Below, piece after piece: positions 8,601-15,557 of a DNA stretch of 64,000 nt. The notes under the pieces were generated by a model that was given only the letters and a program-made list of their open reading frames with translations, had not been told where the DNA came from and ran no database searches. How positions within the stretch are numbered: position 1 is the stretch's first letter; the number at the start of each line of letters is the position of its first letter. This DNA comes from CAYVTM01 sp964454645 (GTDB taxonomy: Bacteria > Bacteroidota > Bacteroidia > Sphingobacteriales > Sphingobacteriaceae): positions 62,001 to 126,000 of the forward strand of contig CAYVTM010000004.1 in assembly GCA_964454645.1 (NCBI GenBank). The letters are read 5' to 3'. A program made the position numbers and the translations under genes.

Positions 8601-10900
8601 GAGGAGAAACCTGGGCACAAGGAACCGTTACAGGGGCAGGTATTCTTTCTTCTATGGAGATTGCCAGCCTCTCTGCTATCGATGCCGATACCGCTTATGC
8701 TGCTTTGTACCCAAGTACAGGAACTTCACAGGGGGTTTTTAAAACTACCAATGGTGGTGCCTCCTGGACAGAAATAAATACAACGGCTTATGGAAATTTA
8801 TCTTTCCTCAACCTGGTACATTTCTTTAATGCTACCGACGGAGTTACGATGGGAGATCCGGAATCGGGATACTTCGAAATCTATGTGACTTCAAATGCGG
8901 GTAATACCTGGACAAGAGTTCCATCTCCTAATATTCCTGCTCCGATAGCTGCGGATGAATATGGTACCATCGGCTATTACGATGCTGTTGGAAATACAAT
9001 TTGGTTCAGCACTACGAAAGGAAGAATTTATAAAAGTATCGATAAAGGATTGAACTGGACAGTTGCTTCAACACCCCTTGGGACGGGAGTTTACATTCCG
9101 GAGATAAGTTTTAAAGATCAGAATAACGGACTTGCAGCAGCTGTTTATGTATCCGGCAATACGAATGCCGGATTATTACGGACAACGGATGGAGGTAATA
9201 CCTGGATATTAATTCATGCAGGGCAAACTGCAGGCATTGGTTTGCGAAGTGGCTTGGCTTATGTGCCCGGAACTGCCGGAACCTATTATATGACCGGAGC
9301 CACAGCAGGTAATACAGGTTCTGCATATAGTATAGACGATGGTACAAGCTGGACAGCAATCGATAACATACAGCATACCGCAATAGGATTTTATGATGCT
9401 GCACTAGGGTTCTCCGGAGGCTTTAATACCAGTGCTGCGGTAGGCGGAATTCATAAAATGCAAAGCATTACAACCATTGCTTCTATCTCCGCATCAGATC
9501 CCGTAGATTTTTGCCCTGGTGAAACTGTTCAATTATCAGCAATGACGGTTTCGGGAGCAAGCTATCAGTGGAAGCGGAATAATACAAACATTCCTTCTGC
9601 TAACAATTCCACTTATGCTGTACAAACATCCGGGGATTATACCGTTGAGATTACATCAAACGGATGCCCGGCAATATCCAATGTCATTACACTTACTCAA
9701 AAAGCACAAGCGCCGAAACCGAATGTTTCAATAAACGGATTCCTGAATATATGTGTTGGAGATAGTGTCATACTTACTTCCGATGCCCCTGCCGATAACC
9801 AGTGGTTTCTGAATGGAGCAGCAATATCCGGAGCGACCTCTCCAATGTATGTTGCCAAAGCCGGAGGTTCCTATACAGTACAGGTAAGCCATGTTTCAGG
9901 ATGCGTGAATACCTCTGATGTCATTACAGTCGTCATGCACCTTTATCCGGTCACACCAACAATCACGGCAGATTCAAATACTTTCTGTGAAGGAGCAGGT
10001 TTATTTTTACAATCCAGCGCTACTGTTAATAATCAATGGTATAAGGATCATGCATTAATCGTTGGAGCAACGGATGCTGCTTATTATGCTAACGAAGCAG
10101 GAACATATTATGTAGAAGTTTCCAACAATGGTTATTGCGCGGTTCTATCCGACTCGATTGTATTGACAAGTATTCCATCACCTGCCAAAGCAGCAGTTCT
10201 GCTTATCGGAGCGGGCGCATTTTGTGCAGGAGATTCTGCCATACTTGTTTCAGATATAAGTGCCGATATACAATGGATCAAAGACGGACAGCCGGTAGCA
10301 GATGCAAACAAGGATACATTGATTGTTAAAGAAACGGGAAACTATCAGGTACAAACAAACTCCGGAAATGGATGTGCTGCACTTTCCGATCCGCAAAATA
10401 TTATTGTGCATAGCTTGCCATTAGAGCCGGTAATTTTTCAAAACGCTAATACCTTAAGTACATTGGTTGCGGGCGCCTGTCAGTGGTATCTGAATGATAC
10501 CCTCCTGGCCGGAGCAAATGCTCAAAGCTATGAGATTACACGATCCGGAATTTATCGGGTAGAAGTAGAAAATATAAATGGATGTAAAAACATATCTGCA
10601 CCCTTTCATGCAATTTATGTGGGACTCGATTTTTCATACAGCGATTACAGCTTCAAAGTATATCCCAATCCATTGAAAACAGGCTCTGCCATTGTCGAAA
10701 TAAATATCAATACAGATTATCCGAACGTTCAACTGGAAGTGCTGGATATATTAGGTAAAAAAGTGCATTCGGTTATGCGGACCGATCGATTGGAAAAAGG
10801 ATTGCATCGTTATCAGTTACCCGAACTAAGCCCGGGAACTTATTTTATTAAATGGAAAAGCGATTCATTCAGCGAATCGCTTCGATTGGTGGTGCTGTAA
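5618..10900 (+). CDS. Giant T9SS-exported protein with Asp-box, PKD and Ig-like repeats
   Basis: A 1760-residue secreted protein. The start at 5618 gives a clean signal peptide ending ALAQ (1-19); the frame is open 16 codons further up but adds a poor leader. Order of parts: sortilin/Asp-box beta-propeller blades with repeated S-T-N-G-G-x-x-W-T type motifs (about 100-765), two PKD domains each with TWSWxF-like cores (about 768-850 and 856-937), a second Asp-box propeller (about 945-1287), five Ig-like repeats with a QW-x(3)-N-type core (about 1290-1665), and a T9SS sorting domain starting VYPNP (about 1678-1760). Asp-box propellers bind or cleave glycans or proteins; no catalytic residues are recognisable, so binding, adhesion or matrix function is likely. 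A weak TTTG near 5554 may belong to a promoter. It lies between promoter modules B and C but has none itself. Confidence 0.9.
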   Translation: MKRYILFVFLFFAIPALAQDNNYAAMMRDPNASFHDIKQAFENFWEGKEVKKGKGYKQFRRWEYFMSRRVNAEGFLPLDIIAAELENVQAMKKNQQKGMASGNWVPLGPTLVPNNGLSYPAAGIGRVNCIRFDPQNPNIIWVGTPGGGLWKSGNGGTSWTSNTDQFTNLGISDIAIHPANSQIMYIATGDADAGDTYSYGVLKSTDAGQTFSATGLSFAVNNGVRIARILIDPVNPDILIAATNSGIYRTANAGTSWSNVQSGNFYDLEFKPGDNQTVYASTYLNGGTTGSVYRSVNNGSTWARITNGLPVSDVIRIALAVSEQNPNVVYALAGNATDYGYKGLYKSTNSGTSFTLVHSSPNILTHEEDGTGSGGQAWYDLAIAASPLDANTVYVGGVNVWKSTNGGSTFTITGHWYAGGAGNIPFIHADQHALEFQPGTSTIFSGNDGGIRKSTNAGGLWNDLSNGLQIMQFYRLSNSHTNANIIAAGAQDNGTHRMNNGSWAVVYGGDGMECIIDYTNANIMYATYQYGNLARSTNGGASFSSIVPAGAGDGAWVTPYVIHPISNTTLYAGYNDIYKTTNSGSGWTMVYSNPNGSTKFESMAISKSNPDVVYAGTYNKLYKTTNAGTNWTDVTSGLPVSSTSITYIAISATDANKVWVTFSGYNAANKVFYSANGGSSWTNVSSGLPNLPVNCIVYEDGSADALYAGTDVGVYYKDNSQAWTMFASGLPNVIVNELEIHYPTSKIRAATYGRGIWESDLYVAVVAPVADFTASATSITESSAISFTDQSMNIPTAWSWSFPGATPSSSTMPNPTNILYTVPGVYDVILTVTNAAGNDTETKNGYITVNANTLAPVANFISSDTMITKGQSVQYDDLSLHLPNTWSWEFDGGTPATSNAQQVTVTYHTPGIYNVKLIVSNANGSDSVFKQNTIRVMDAGISNCPKWLTKASGFTIPSRGINSIQCLSPNVAWALAYDGSGGGANIRQYTKTTDGGETWAQGTVTGAGILSSMEIASLSAIDADTAYAALYPSTGTSQGVFKTTNGGASWTEINTTAYGNLSFLNLVHFFNATDGVTMGDPESGYFEIYVTSNAGNTWTRVPSPNIPAPIAADEYGTIGYYDAVGNTIWFSTTKGRIYKSIDKGLNWTVASTPLGTGVYIPEISFKDQNNGLAAAVYVSGNTNAGLLRTTDGGNTWILIHAGQTAGIGLRSGLAYVPGTAGTYYMTGATAGNTGSAYSIDDGTSWTAIDNIQHTAIGFYDAALGFSGGFNTSAAVGGIHKMQSITTIASISASDPVDFCPGETVQLSAMTVSGASYQWKRNNTNIPSANNSTYAVQTSGDYTVEITSNGCPAISNVITLTQKAQAPKPNVSINGFLNICVGDSVILTSDAPADNQWFLNGAAISGATSPMYVAKAGGSYTVQVSHVSGCVNTSDVITVVMHLYPVTPTITADSNTFCEGAGLFLQSSATVNNQWYKDHALIVGATDAAYYANEAGTYYVEVSNNGYCAVLSDSIVLTSIPSPAKAAVLLIGAGAFCAGDSAILVSDISADIQWIKDGQPVADANKDTLIVKETGNYQVQTNSGNGCAALSDPQNIIVHSLPLEPVIFQNANTLSTLVAGACQWYLNDTLLAGANAQSYEITRSGIYRVEVENINGCKNISAPFHAIYVGLDFSYSDYSFKVYPNPLKTGSAIVEININTDYPNVQLEVLDILGKKVHSVMRTDRLEKGLHRYQLPELSPGTYFIKWKSDSFSESLRLVVL

Positions 10901-10921
10901 AACGTATGTCAGGTTTTTTGT

Positions 10922-10952
10922 AACAGGGCTTCGAATTTCCGACCCTGTTTGT
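10922..10952 (+). terminator. Probable terminator of the giant T9SS gene
   Basis: AACAGGG (10922-10928) pairs with CCCTGTT (10943-10949) around a 14-nt loop and is followed by TGTTTG. The T run is short, so efficiency is uncertain. Confidence 0.55.
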
Positions 10953-11137
10953 TTGGGTATTCTATAGAATATTTTTAATAATATCAAGTAAGTAAAAAGA
11001 TGGAGGTTATTGTAGCTTTGCAAGCTATGGCATTAATCTCAGAGACTTGTAGTTCGTTAGTATGCGTATAAATAGAATGAATTTCCCTAATACTGAAAAG
11101 CGAATCTGTAAGATCTGAACAAAGCACAATGGAATCT
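10953..11137. other. Non-coding stretch before module C
   Basis: No convincing gene lies here. A TAGCTTTG at 11013-11020 fits the Bacteroidota -7 consensus and is embedded in the inverted repeat TAGCTT-TGC-AAGCTA (11013-11027). No TTG lies at the normal distance upstream, and only a 14-codon frame follows. A small RNA starting near 11027 and ending before module C is conceivable but unsupported. Confidence 0.35.
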
Positions 11138-11209
11138 CCTACGTATTTCTACGTAGAAAAAATACAGGATTCTACGGATTGACAGGCATATTTTTCATGA
11201 CGATCTTTG
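11138..11209 (+). promoter_or_regulatory. 72-bp operator-promoter module, copy C
   Basis: CCTACGTATTTCTACGTAGA (11138-11157), then 20 bp, ATTGAC (11178-11183), 20 bp from the TTG, and GATCTTTG (11202-11209). One base of the left arm differs from copy B. A further TCTACG half-site lies at 11171-11176. The ATG at 11229 follows 20 bp later. Confidence 0.8.
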
Positions 11210-11228
11210 AGTAATCAATAAGCAAATC

Positions 11229-11501
11229 ATGATCAGTGTTCATACCAGGCAAATGATCCTTTATCCCAACCCAACCTTCAGCGGGCTTTCCTGTGTGGAG
11301 GTAAAAACGGAACGGGCAGCTACAGTATCATTAAAAGTGTATAATCTATTAGGCATGGAAGTAAAAGAAGTTGTGAAAGATGTGTTCCTCCACGCAGGAT
11401 GGTACCATTGGGAAATCGAAGGACTTAAAAAAGGTATTTATATCGTCAAGTTTGAGTCGGAGGAATTAAACACTTCCAAAACGCTTGTTGTTTTAGACTA
11501 A
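11229..11501 (+). CDS. Stand-alone T9SS C-terminal-domain protein
   Basis: A 90-residue protein that is essentially one type IX sorting domain: LYPNP at about 11-15, SLKVYNLLGMEV (about 35-46), WEIEGLKKGIYIVKF (about 61-75) and a closing TLVVLD. Only about ten residues precede the domain, there is no Sec signal peptide and no cargo. Its promoter (11138-11209) is the same 72-bp module as that of the 95-residue gene at 4424, and a strong terminator follows. A decayed gene fragment would hardly keep a dedicated promoter of conserved geometry, so I take it as functional. Whether the protein stays in the cytosol is unknown. Confidence 0.75.
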   Translation: MISVHTRQMILYPNPTFSGLSCVEVKTERAATVSLKVYNLLGMEVKEVVKDVFLHAGWYHWEIEGLKKGIYIVKFESEELNTSKTLVVLD

Positions 11502-11537
11502 CCTAAACTAAATATCATAGGGATTACGCTCTCCCTG

Positions 11538-11566
11538 AAAGGCGATCTTCGGATCGCCTTTTTTTA
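11538..11566 (+). terminator. Strong rho-independent terminator with UUCG loop
   Basis: GGCGATC (11541-11547) and GATCGCC (11552-11558) enclose a TTCG tetraloop, flanked by AAA and seven T. It separates the accessory region from the division cluster. Confidence 0.93.
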
Positions 11567-11634
11567 TGTCCAAAACGGTTTTAAAGCATAAAAATGCAAA
11601 TAAATGCGTTTGGCAGGCATGTTGAAAACTTTTT

Positions 11635-11659
11635 GTGGTAAGAAGTGGTAAAAAGTGGT
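11635..11659 (+). promoter_or_regulatory. MraZ operator: three GTGGT direct repeats
   Basis: GTGGT occurs at 11635, 11645 and 11655, each ten bases after the last, with five-base spacers. MraZ proteins are known to bind tandem short G-rich repeats with this period in front of their own operon. A TAATTTTA at 11669-11676 may be the -7 element, which would place the repeats over the -33 region, as expected for autorepression. Confidence 0.8.
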
Positions 11660-11702
11660 GGAGTTTCTTAATTTTACCTGTAAATCAGAGCTAAATCACA
11701 AA

Positions 11703-12167
11703 ATGAATCGCTTTATTGGAGAATTTGAATGCAAAATGGACCCCAAGGGAAGGATAATGATTCCTGCCGGATTAAAGAAGCAGCTTCCCGCAGAGGCCCA
11801 GGATCGCTTTGTGATAAACCGTGGTTTTGAAAAATGCCTGGTGCTCTATCCGCTCAACGAGTGGAATCAGATCAGCGATGAGGTAAACAAGCTGAATCTT
11901 TATAATAAAAAGAATCGTGATTTTGCGCGCTACTTCTTTCGCGGTGCTACAGAGTTAGCGCTCGATGGTACTAATCGTATTTTATTACCGAAACAATTAT
12001 TGGAATATGCAGCGATCGAAAAAGAACTCATCTTGTTTGCTTATTCGAATCGCGTAGAGGTCTGGTCGAAACCGAACTATGATAATTTATTGAGCGACGA
12101 ACCTGAAGATTTTTCTTCACTCGCCGAAGAAGTAATGGGGAAAACGAAAACGGATGAAGGCGACTAA
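11703..12167 (+). CDS. mraZ: Transcriptional regulator MraZ
   Basis: First gene of the dcw cluster. The 154-residue protein has two SpoVT/AbrB-like halves, the first with CKMDPKGRIMIP (about 10-21), the second with LDGTNRILLP (about 81-90), keeping the conserved D-x(2)-G/N-R signature of the family. MraZ forms a ring and represses its own operon through repeated operator sites; three candidate sites lie 44-68 bp upstream of this start. The frame is open further up to a GTG at 11655, but that codon lies inside the third operator repeat, so the ATG at 11703 is chosen. It overlaps rsmH by 14 bp, suggesting coupled translation. Confidence 0.95.
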   Translation: MNRFIGEFECKMDPKGRIMIPAGLKKQLPAEAQDRFVINRGFEKCLVLYPLNEWNQISDEVNKLNLYNKKNRDFARYFFRGATELALDGTNRILLPKQLLEYAAIEKELILFAYSNRVEVWSKPNYDNLLSDEPEDFSSLAEEVMGKTKTDEGD

Positions 12168-13065
12168 GTATCATAATCCGGTGATGCTTGCAGAATGCAT
12201 CGAAGGTTTAGCGATTAAACCGAACGGAATATATGTCGATGTAACTTTTGGTGGTGGTGGGCATTCGCGGGCAATACTTGAAAAGCTGGGAGTGGAGGGA
12301 AGATTGATAGCGTTTGATCAGGATCCCGACGCAGCGAAAAATAAAATTGAGGATGAGCGTTTTGTTTTTGTAGATCAGAATTTCCGGTTTCTCAAAAATA
12401 ATTTACGTTTTCATGATTTTAAAAACGTAGATGGAATCCTTGCCGACTTAGGTGTCTCCTCGCATCAGTTCGACAGTGCGGAACGCGGTTTCTCGATACG
12501 CTTTGATGCTAACCTGGATATGCGCATGGATCAATCGGGAGAACTGGATGCCATAAAAATCCTGAATACCTATTCTGCAGAAGACCTGCATAGGATATTC
12601 GGAATGTATGGAGAAGTACAGAACGCGAAAACATTAGCATATACAATTGTGCAGGCAAGAGCGATCCGGGAAATAACAAAAGTGAATCAGTTTAAAGACC
12701 TGATAAAACCCCTGGTGAAATGGGGAAAAGAAAATCAATACTATGCGCAAGTGTTCCAGGCTTTGCGCATCGAAGTGAACGGAGAGCTGGAGGCTTTGAA
12801 AGAATTTTTGGAGCAGAGCGCAGAGCTGCTGAACCCGGGAGGCCGGTTGGTCGTAATGTCGTACCATTCTCTGGAAGACAGGCTGGTGAAAAATTTTATA
12901 CAGAAAGGAAAATTTTCGGGAGAGGTAGAGAAAGATTTTTTCGGGAATGAACTAAAGCCGCTCCATGCTGTATCGCGAAAAGCAATAACGGCAAGTGAAA
13001 AAGAAATAAAAGAAAACAGCAGGGCAAGAAGTGCTAAACTACGAATAGCTGAAAAGGTTGCATGA
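12154..13065 (+). CDS. rsmH: 16S rRNA (cytosine(1402)-N(4))-methyltransferase RsmH
   Basis: Methylates N4 of C1402 in the decoding centre of 16S rRNA using S-adenosylmethionine. The 303-residue protein has the SAM-binding motif VDVTFGGGGHS (about 28-38), ILADLGVSSHQFD (about 93-105), the RFD/LDMRMDQ segment (about 115-127) and VMSYHSLEDRLVK (about 234-246), all typical of the MraW family. It overlaps mraZ by 14 bp and the next gene by the tetranucleotide ATGA, as in a tightly coupled operon. Confidence 0.96.
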   Translation: MKATKYHNPVMLAECIEGLAIKPNGIYVDVTFGGGGHSRAILEKLGVEGRLIAFDQDPDAAKNKIEDERFVFVDQNFRFLKNNLRFHDFKNVDGILADLGVSSHQFDSAERGFSIRFDANLDMRMDQSGELDAIKILNTYSAEDLHRIFGMYGEVQNAKTLAYTIVQARAIREITKVNQFKDLIKPLVKWGKENQYYAQVFQALRIEVNGELEALKEFLEQSAELLNPGGRLVVMSYHSLEDRLVKNFIQKGKFSGEVEKDFFGNELKPLHAVSRKAITASEKEIKENSRARSAKLRIAEKVA

Positions 13066-13451
13066 ATAAAATTCGTGAACATATTGAAACCGAACAGGAA
13101 GTTATTTCTATCAAAGAAACAACGAAAGAGAAATCTTCGGGGAGGAATTTCTTTTCGCTGTTGTTATGGAGCGAATGGATCAATAAAGACTCTGCAGCGA
13201 ATGCGCTTCCCTTCGTTTTATTTCTTACGTTCCTGGCAATGTTCTATATCGGCAACCGTCATTATGCAGAGCGGAATGTCCGGGAGATCGAAAAATTAAA
13301 TAAAGAACTGAAAGAGCTGCGTTGGGAGTACATGACTACCAAAGCGCAGTTGATGTATAGAAGTAAACAAACCGAAGTAGCTAAACAAGCCGGATTATTC
13401 GGATTAAAGGAATCGACGGTTCCCCCTAAAAAAATAATTGTAAAAGAATAA
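13062..13451 (+). CDS. ftsL: FtsL-like division protein
   Basis: A 129-residue bitopic membrane protein: a cytosolic N-terminus of about 45 residues, one helix (about 47-63, ALPFVLFLTFLAMFYIG) and a periplasmic part with a Leu/Glu-rich coiled coil (about 68-95). FtsL proteins are poorly conserved, so identity rests on size, topology and place between rsmH and the penicillin-binding protein gene. In the division machine FtsL links FtsQ/FtsB to the FtsWI synthase. It overlaps both neighbours by a few bases. Confidence 0.8.
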   Translation: MNKIREHIETEQEVISIKETTKEKSSGRNFFSLLLWSEWINKDSAANALPFVLFLTFLAMFYIGNRHYAERNVREIEKLNKELKELRWEYMTTKAQLMYRSKQTEVAKQAGLFGLKESTVPPKKIIVKE

Positions 13452-15556
13452 TGAGTATCCGTAAAGACATATTGGTACGTGTATATCTGGCATTCGCAGC
13501 TTTGTTTACATTGGCTGTGGCGATTGTTTTTCAGGCGGTTCGTGTTCAAACGGTACAGGGAGATAAATGGAGACAATTATCGGATAGCTTAAGTACTGAT
13601 TTTGTGAATGTGGAAGCGGTTCGTGGAAATATTTATTCTTCGGATGGAAGCCTCCTCGCGACTTCTTTACCTGAGTACGAATTACGTATGGATTTGAAAA
13701 CAGATTTTCTGACAGACGCATTTTTTAATGATAAAGTAGATTCATTGGCAGCAGCTTTAGCGGATTTGTTTAAAGATAAATCGGCGAATGAATATGAGCG
13801 CATGCTTATCAAAGCCAGAAAAAAAGGTGATCGATACTTTCTGATAAAACGCTCGGTACTTTATCCCGAATTAAAAAAAGTGAAAACCTTTCCCATTTTT
13901 AATATGGGAAGATACAAAGGTGGTTTGCTGGTAATTCAGAAAAACAAACGTATTCAACCTTTTCAACATTTAGCTACCCGAACTATCGGATATAAAATTG
14001 ACGGGGTACAGCCGGTAGGTTTGGAAGGTGCGTATGATGAGCAGTTGGGCGGACAATCGGGAAAACGCCTGATGCAACGTATTGCCGGGGGTGTGTGGAT
14101 GCCTTTGAACGATGAAGATGAAATAGCTCCGAAAGATGGTTACGATATTATCACAACCATCGACATGAATATCCAGGATGTTGCACAAAGTGCTTTACGA
14201 GAACAGCTTGCCAAACACAATGCCGATCATGGTTGTGTGGTATTGATGGAAGTAGCTACGGGTGAAATCAAAGCTATTGCAAACCTTACCCGTATCGAAC
14301 CGGGTGTGTATGCTGAGAAATATAATTATGCGGTGGGTGAAGCTACCGAACCGGGATCGACTTTTAAGCTGGCTTCTTTTATTGCCGGCCTGGAAGATAA
14401 AAAATTCAGGCTGGAAGATTCGGTAGATACCGAAGGCGGAAAGATCAAATTCTATAATCATACACTTCGTGATTCACACGAAGGGGGGTATGGCCGTATC
14501 ACGATGGAAAGAGCTTTTGAAGTTTCTTCGAATGTGGCGATCGCTAAAATGATTTATCTGGGTTACAAAGATGAACCGGGAAAATTTATCGAACGTCTGC
14601 ATCAGATGCGTTTGCATAAACCTCTGGGATTACAGATTCCGGGTGAAGGCCAGCCGCGTATTAAAGGACCCGATTCACGCGATTGGAGTGGTTTATCACT
14701 TCCGCAGATGTCGGTGGGATACGAAATAAAATTAACTCCTCTGCAAACACTTGCTTTCTACAATGCTATTGCAAATGATGGAAAGATGGTTGCTCCGCGT
14801 TTTGTAAAAGAAATACAAAAATTAGGAGAGCCGGTAGAAGTCTTTCAGCCGAAAATTCTGAAGAATCAGATATGCTCTAAAGAAACCATTCAGAAAGTCA
14901 GAAAAATGATGGAAGGAGTTGTGTCGCGAGGGACTGCAAAAAATTTGAGTACCACTGTATATACCATTGCAGGAAAAACAGGAACCGCACAAATTGCACA
15001 GGGGATACAAGGATATAAAAACGGTAAACGTTCGTATCAGGCTTCTTTCTGCGGATACTTCCCTGCCGAAAGCCCTAAGTATTCCATGATCGTTGTCGTG
15101 ATTGACCCGTCTTCATCCGGCTATTACGGAAACGTTGTAGCAGGACCCATCTTTAAAGAAATTGCTGATAAGGTTTACGCAGGAAGTTTCAATATGCATA
15201 AAAGTATTGAAGAAGAAATTACTTATCCGGTGAAAGATATTCCCCTGGCAAAAGCAGGAGATAAAGATAAAGCTGTAAAAGTGTATAATAAAATAGGCAT
15301 CTCTGCAACAGCACAAACTGAAGCAGAATTCGTAACTGCAGTTCAAAAAGATAATGCGGTACAATTGAATGAAAGAAAATCTATCTCAGGTCTTGTGCCC
15401 GATCTGAGAGGAATGGGGATTCAGGATGCGATCTATGTGGCAGAGAATGCCGGATTGCAAGCGATTGTTAATGGAAGCGGTAAAGTAATCAGGCAATCGA
15501 TACAAGCCGGCTCAGGAATTATACGTGGTTCAAATATCATAATAGAATTAGAATAA
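13451..15556 (+). CDS. ftsI: Septal peptidoglycan transpeptidase (class B PBP, FtsI/PBP3)
   Basis: Cross-links peptidoglycan at the septum. The 701-residue protein has an N-terminal membrane helix (about 10-29), the dimerisation-domain start VRGNIYSSDG (about 58-67) and the three penicillin-binding motifs STFK (active Ser303), SSN (359-361) and KTGT (509-512). A single PASTA domain closes the protein (about 640-701), which is a feature of spore-former and Bacteroidota homologues rather than of the E. coli enzyme. It starts on the last base of the ftsL stop codon and ends 1 bp before murE. Confidence 0.96.
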   Translation: MSIRKDILVRVYLAFAALFTLAVAIVFQAVRVQTVQGDKWRQLSDSLSTDFVNVEAVRGNIYSSDGSLLATSLPEYELRMDLKTDFLTDAFFNDKVDSLAAALADLFKDKSANEYERMLIKARKKGDRYFLIKRSVLYPELKKVKTFPIFNMGRYKGGLLVIQKNKRIQPFQHLATRTIGYKIDGVQPVGLEGAYDEQLGGQSGKRLMQRIAGGVWMPLNDEDEIAPKDGYDIITTIDMNIQDVAQSALREQLAKHNADHGCVVLMEVATGEIKAIANLTRIEPGVYAEKYNYAVGEATEPGSTFKLASFIAGLEDKKFRLEDSVDTEGGKIKFYNHTLRDSHEGGYGRITMERAFEVSSNVAIAKMIYLGYKDEPGKFIERLHQMRLHKPLGLQIPGEGQPRIKGPDSRDWSGLSLPQMSVGYEIKLTPLQTLAFYNAIANDGKMVAPRFVKEIQKLGEPVEVFQPKILKNQICSKETIQKVRKMMEGVVSRGTAKNLSTTVYTIAGKTGTAQIAQGIQGYKNGKRSYQASFCGYFPAESPKYSMIVVVIDPSSSGYYGNVVAGPIFKEIADKVYAGSFNMHKSIEEEITYPVKDIPLAKAGDKDKAVKVYNKIGISATAQTEAEFVTAVQKDNAVQLNERKSISGLVPDLRGMGIQDAIYVAENAGLQAIVNGSGKVIRQSIQAGSGIIRGSNIIIELE

Positions 15557-15557
15557 A

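Noticed and set aside
5618..10900. Sialidase call from Asp-box motifs
   Set aside because: Asp boxes are structural; no catalytic Arg triad or Tyr/Glu pair could be recognised.
11027..11071. 14-codon frame after the TAGCTTTG element
   Set aside because: Too short, no composition signal, no support beyond a chance ATG.
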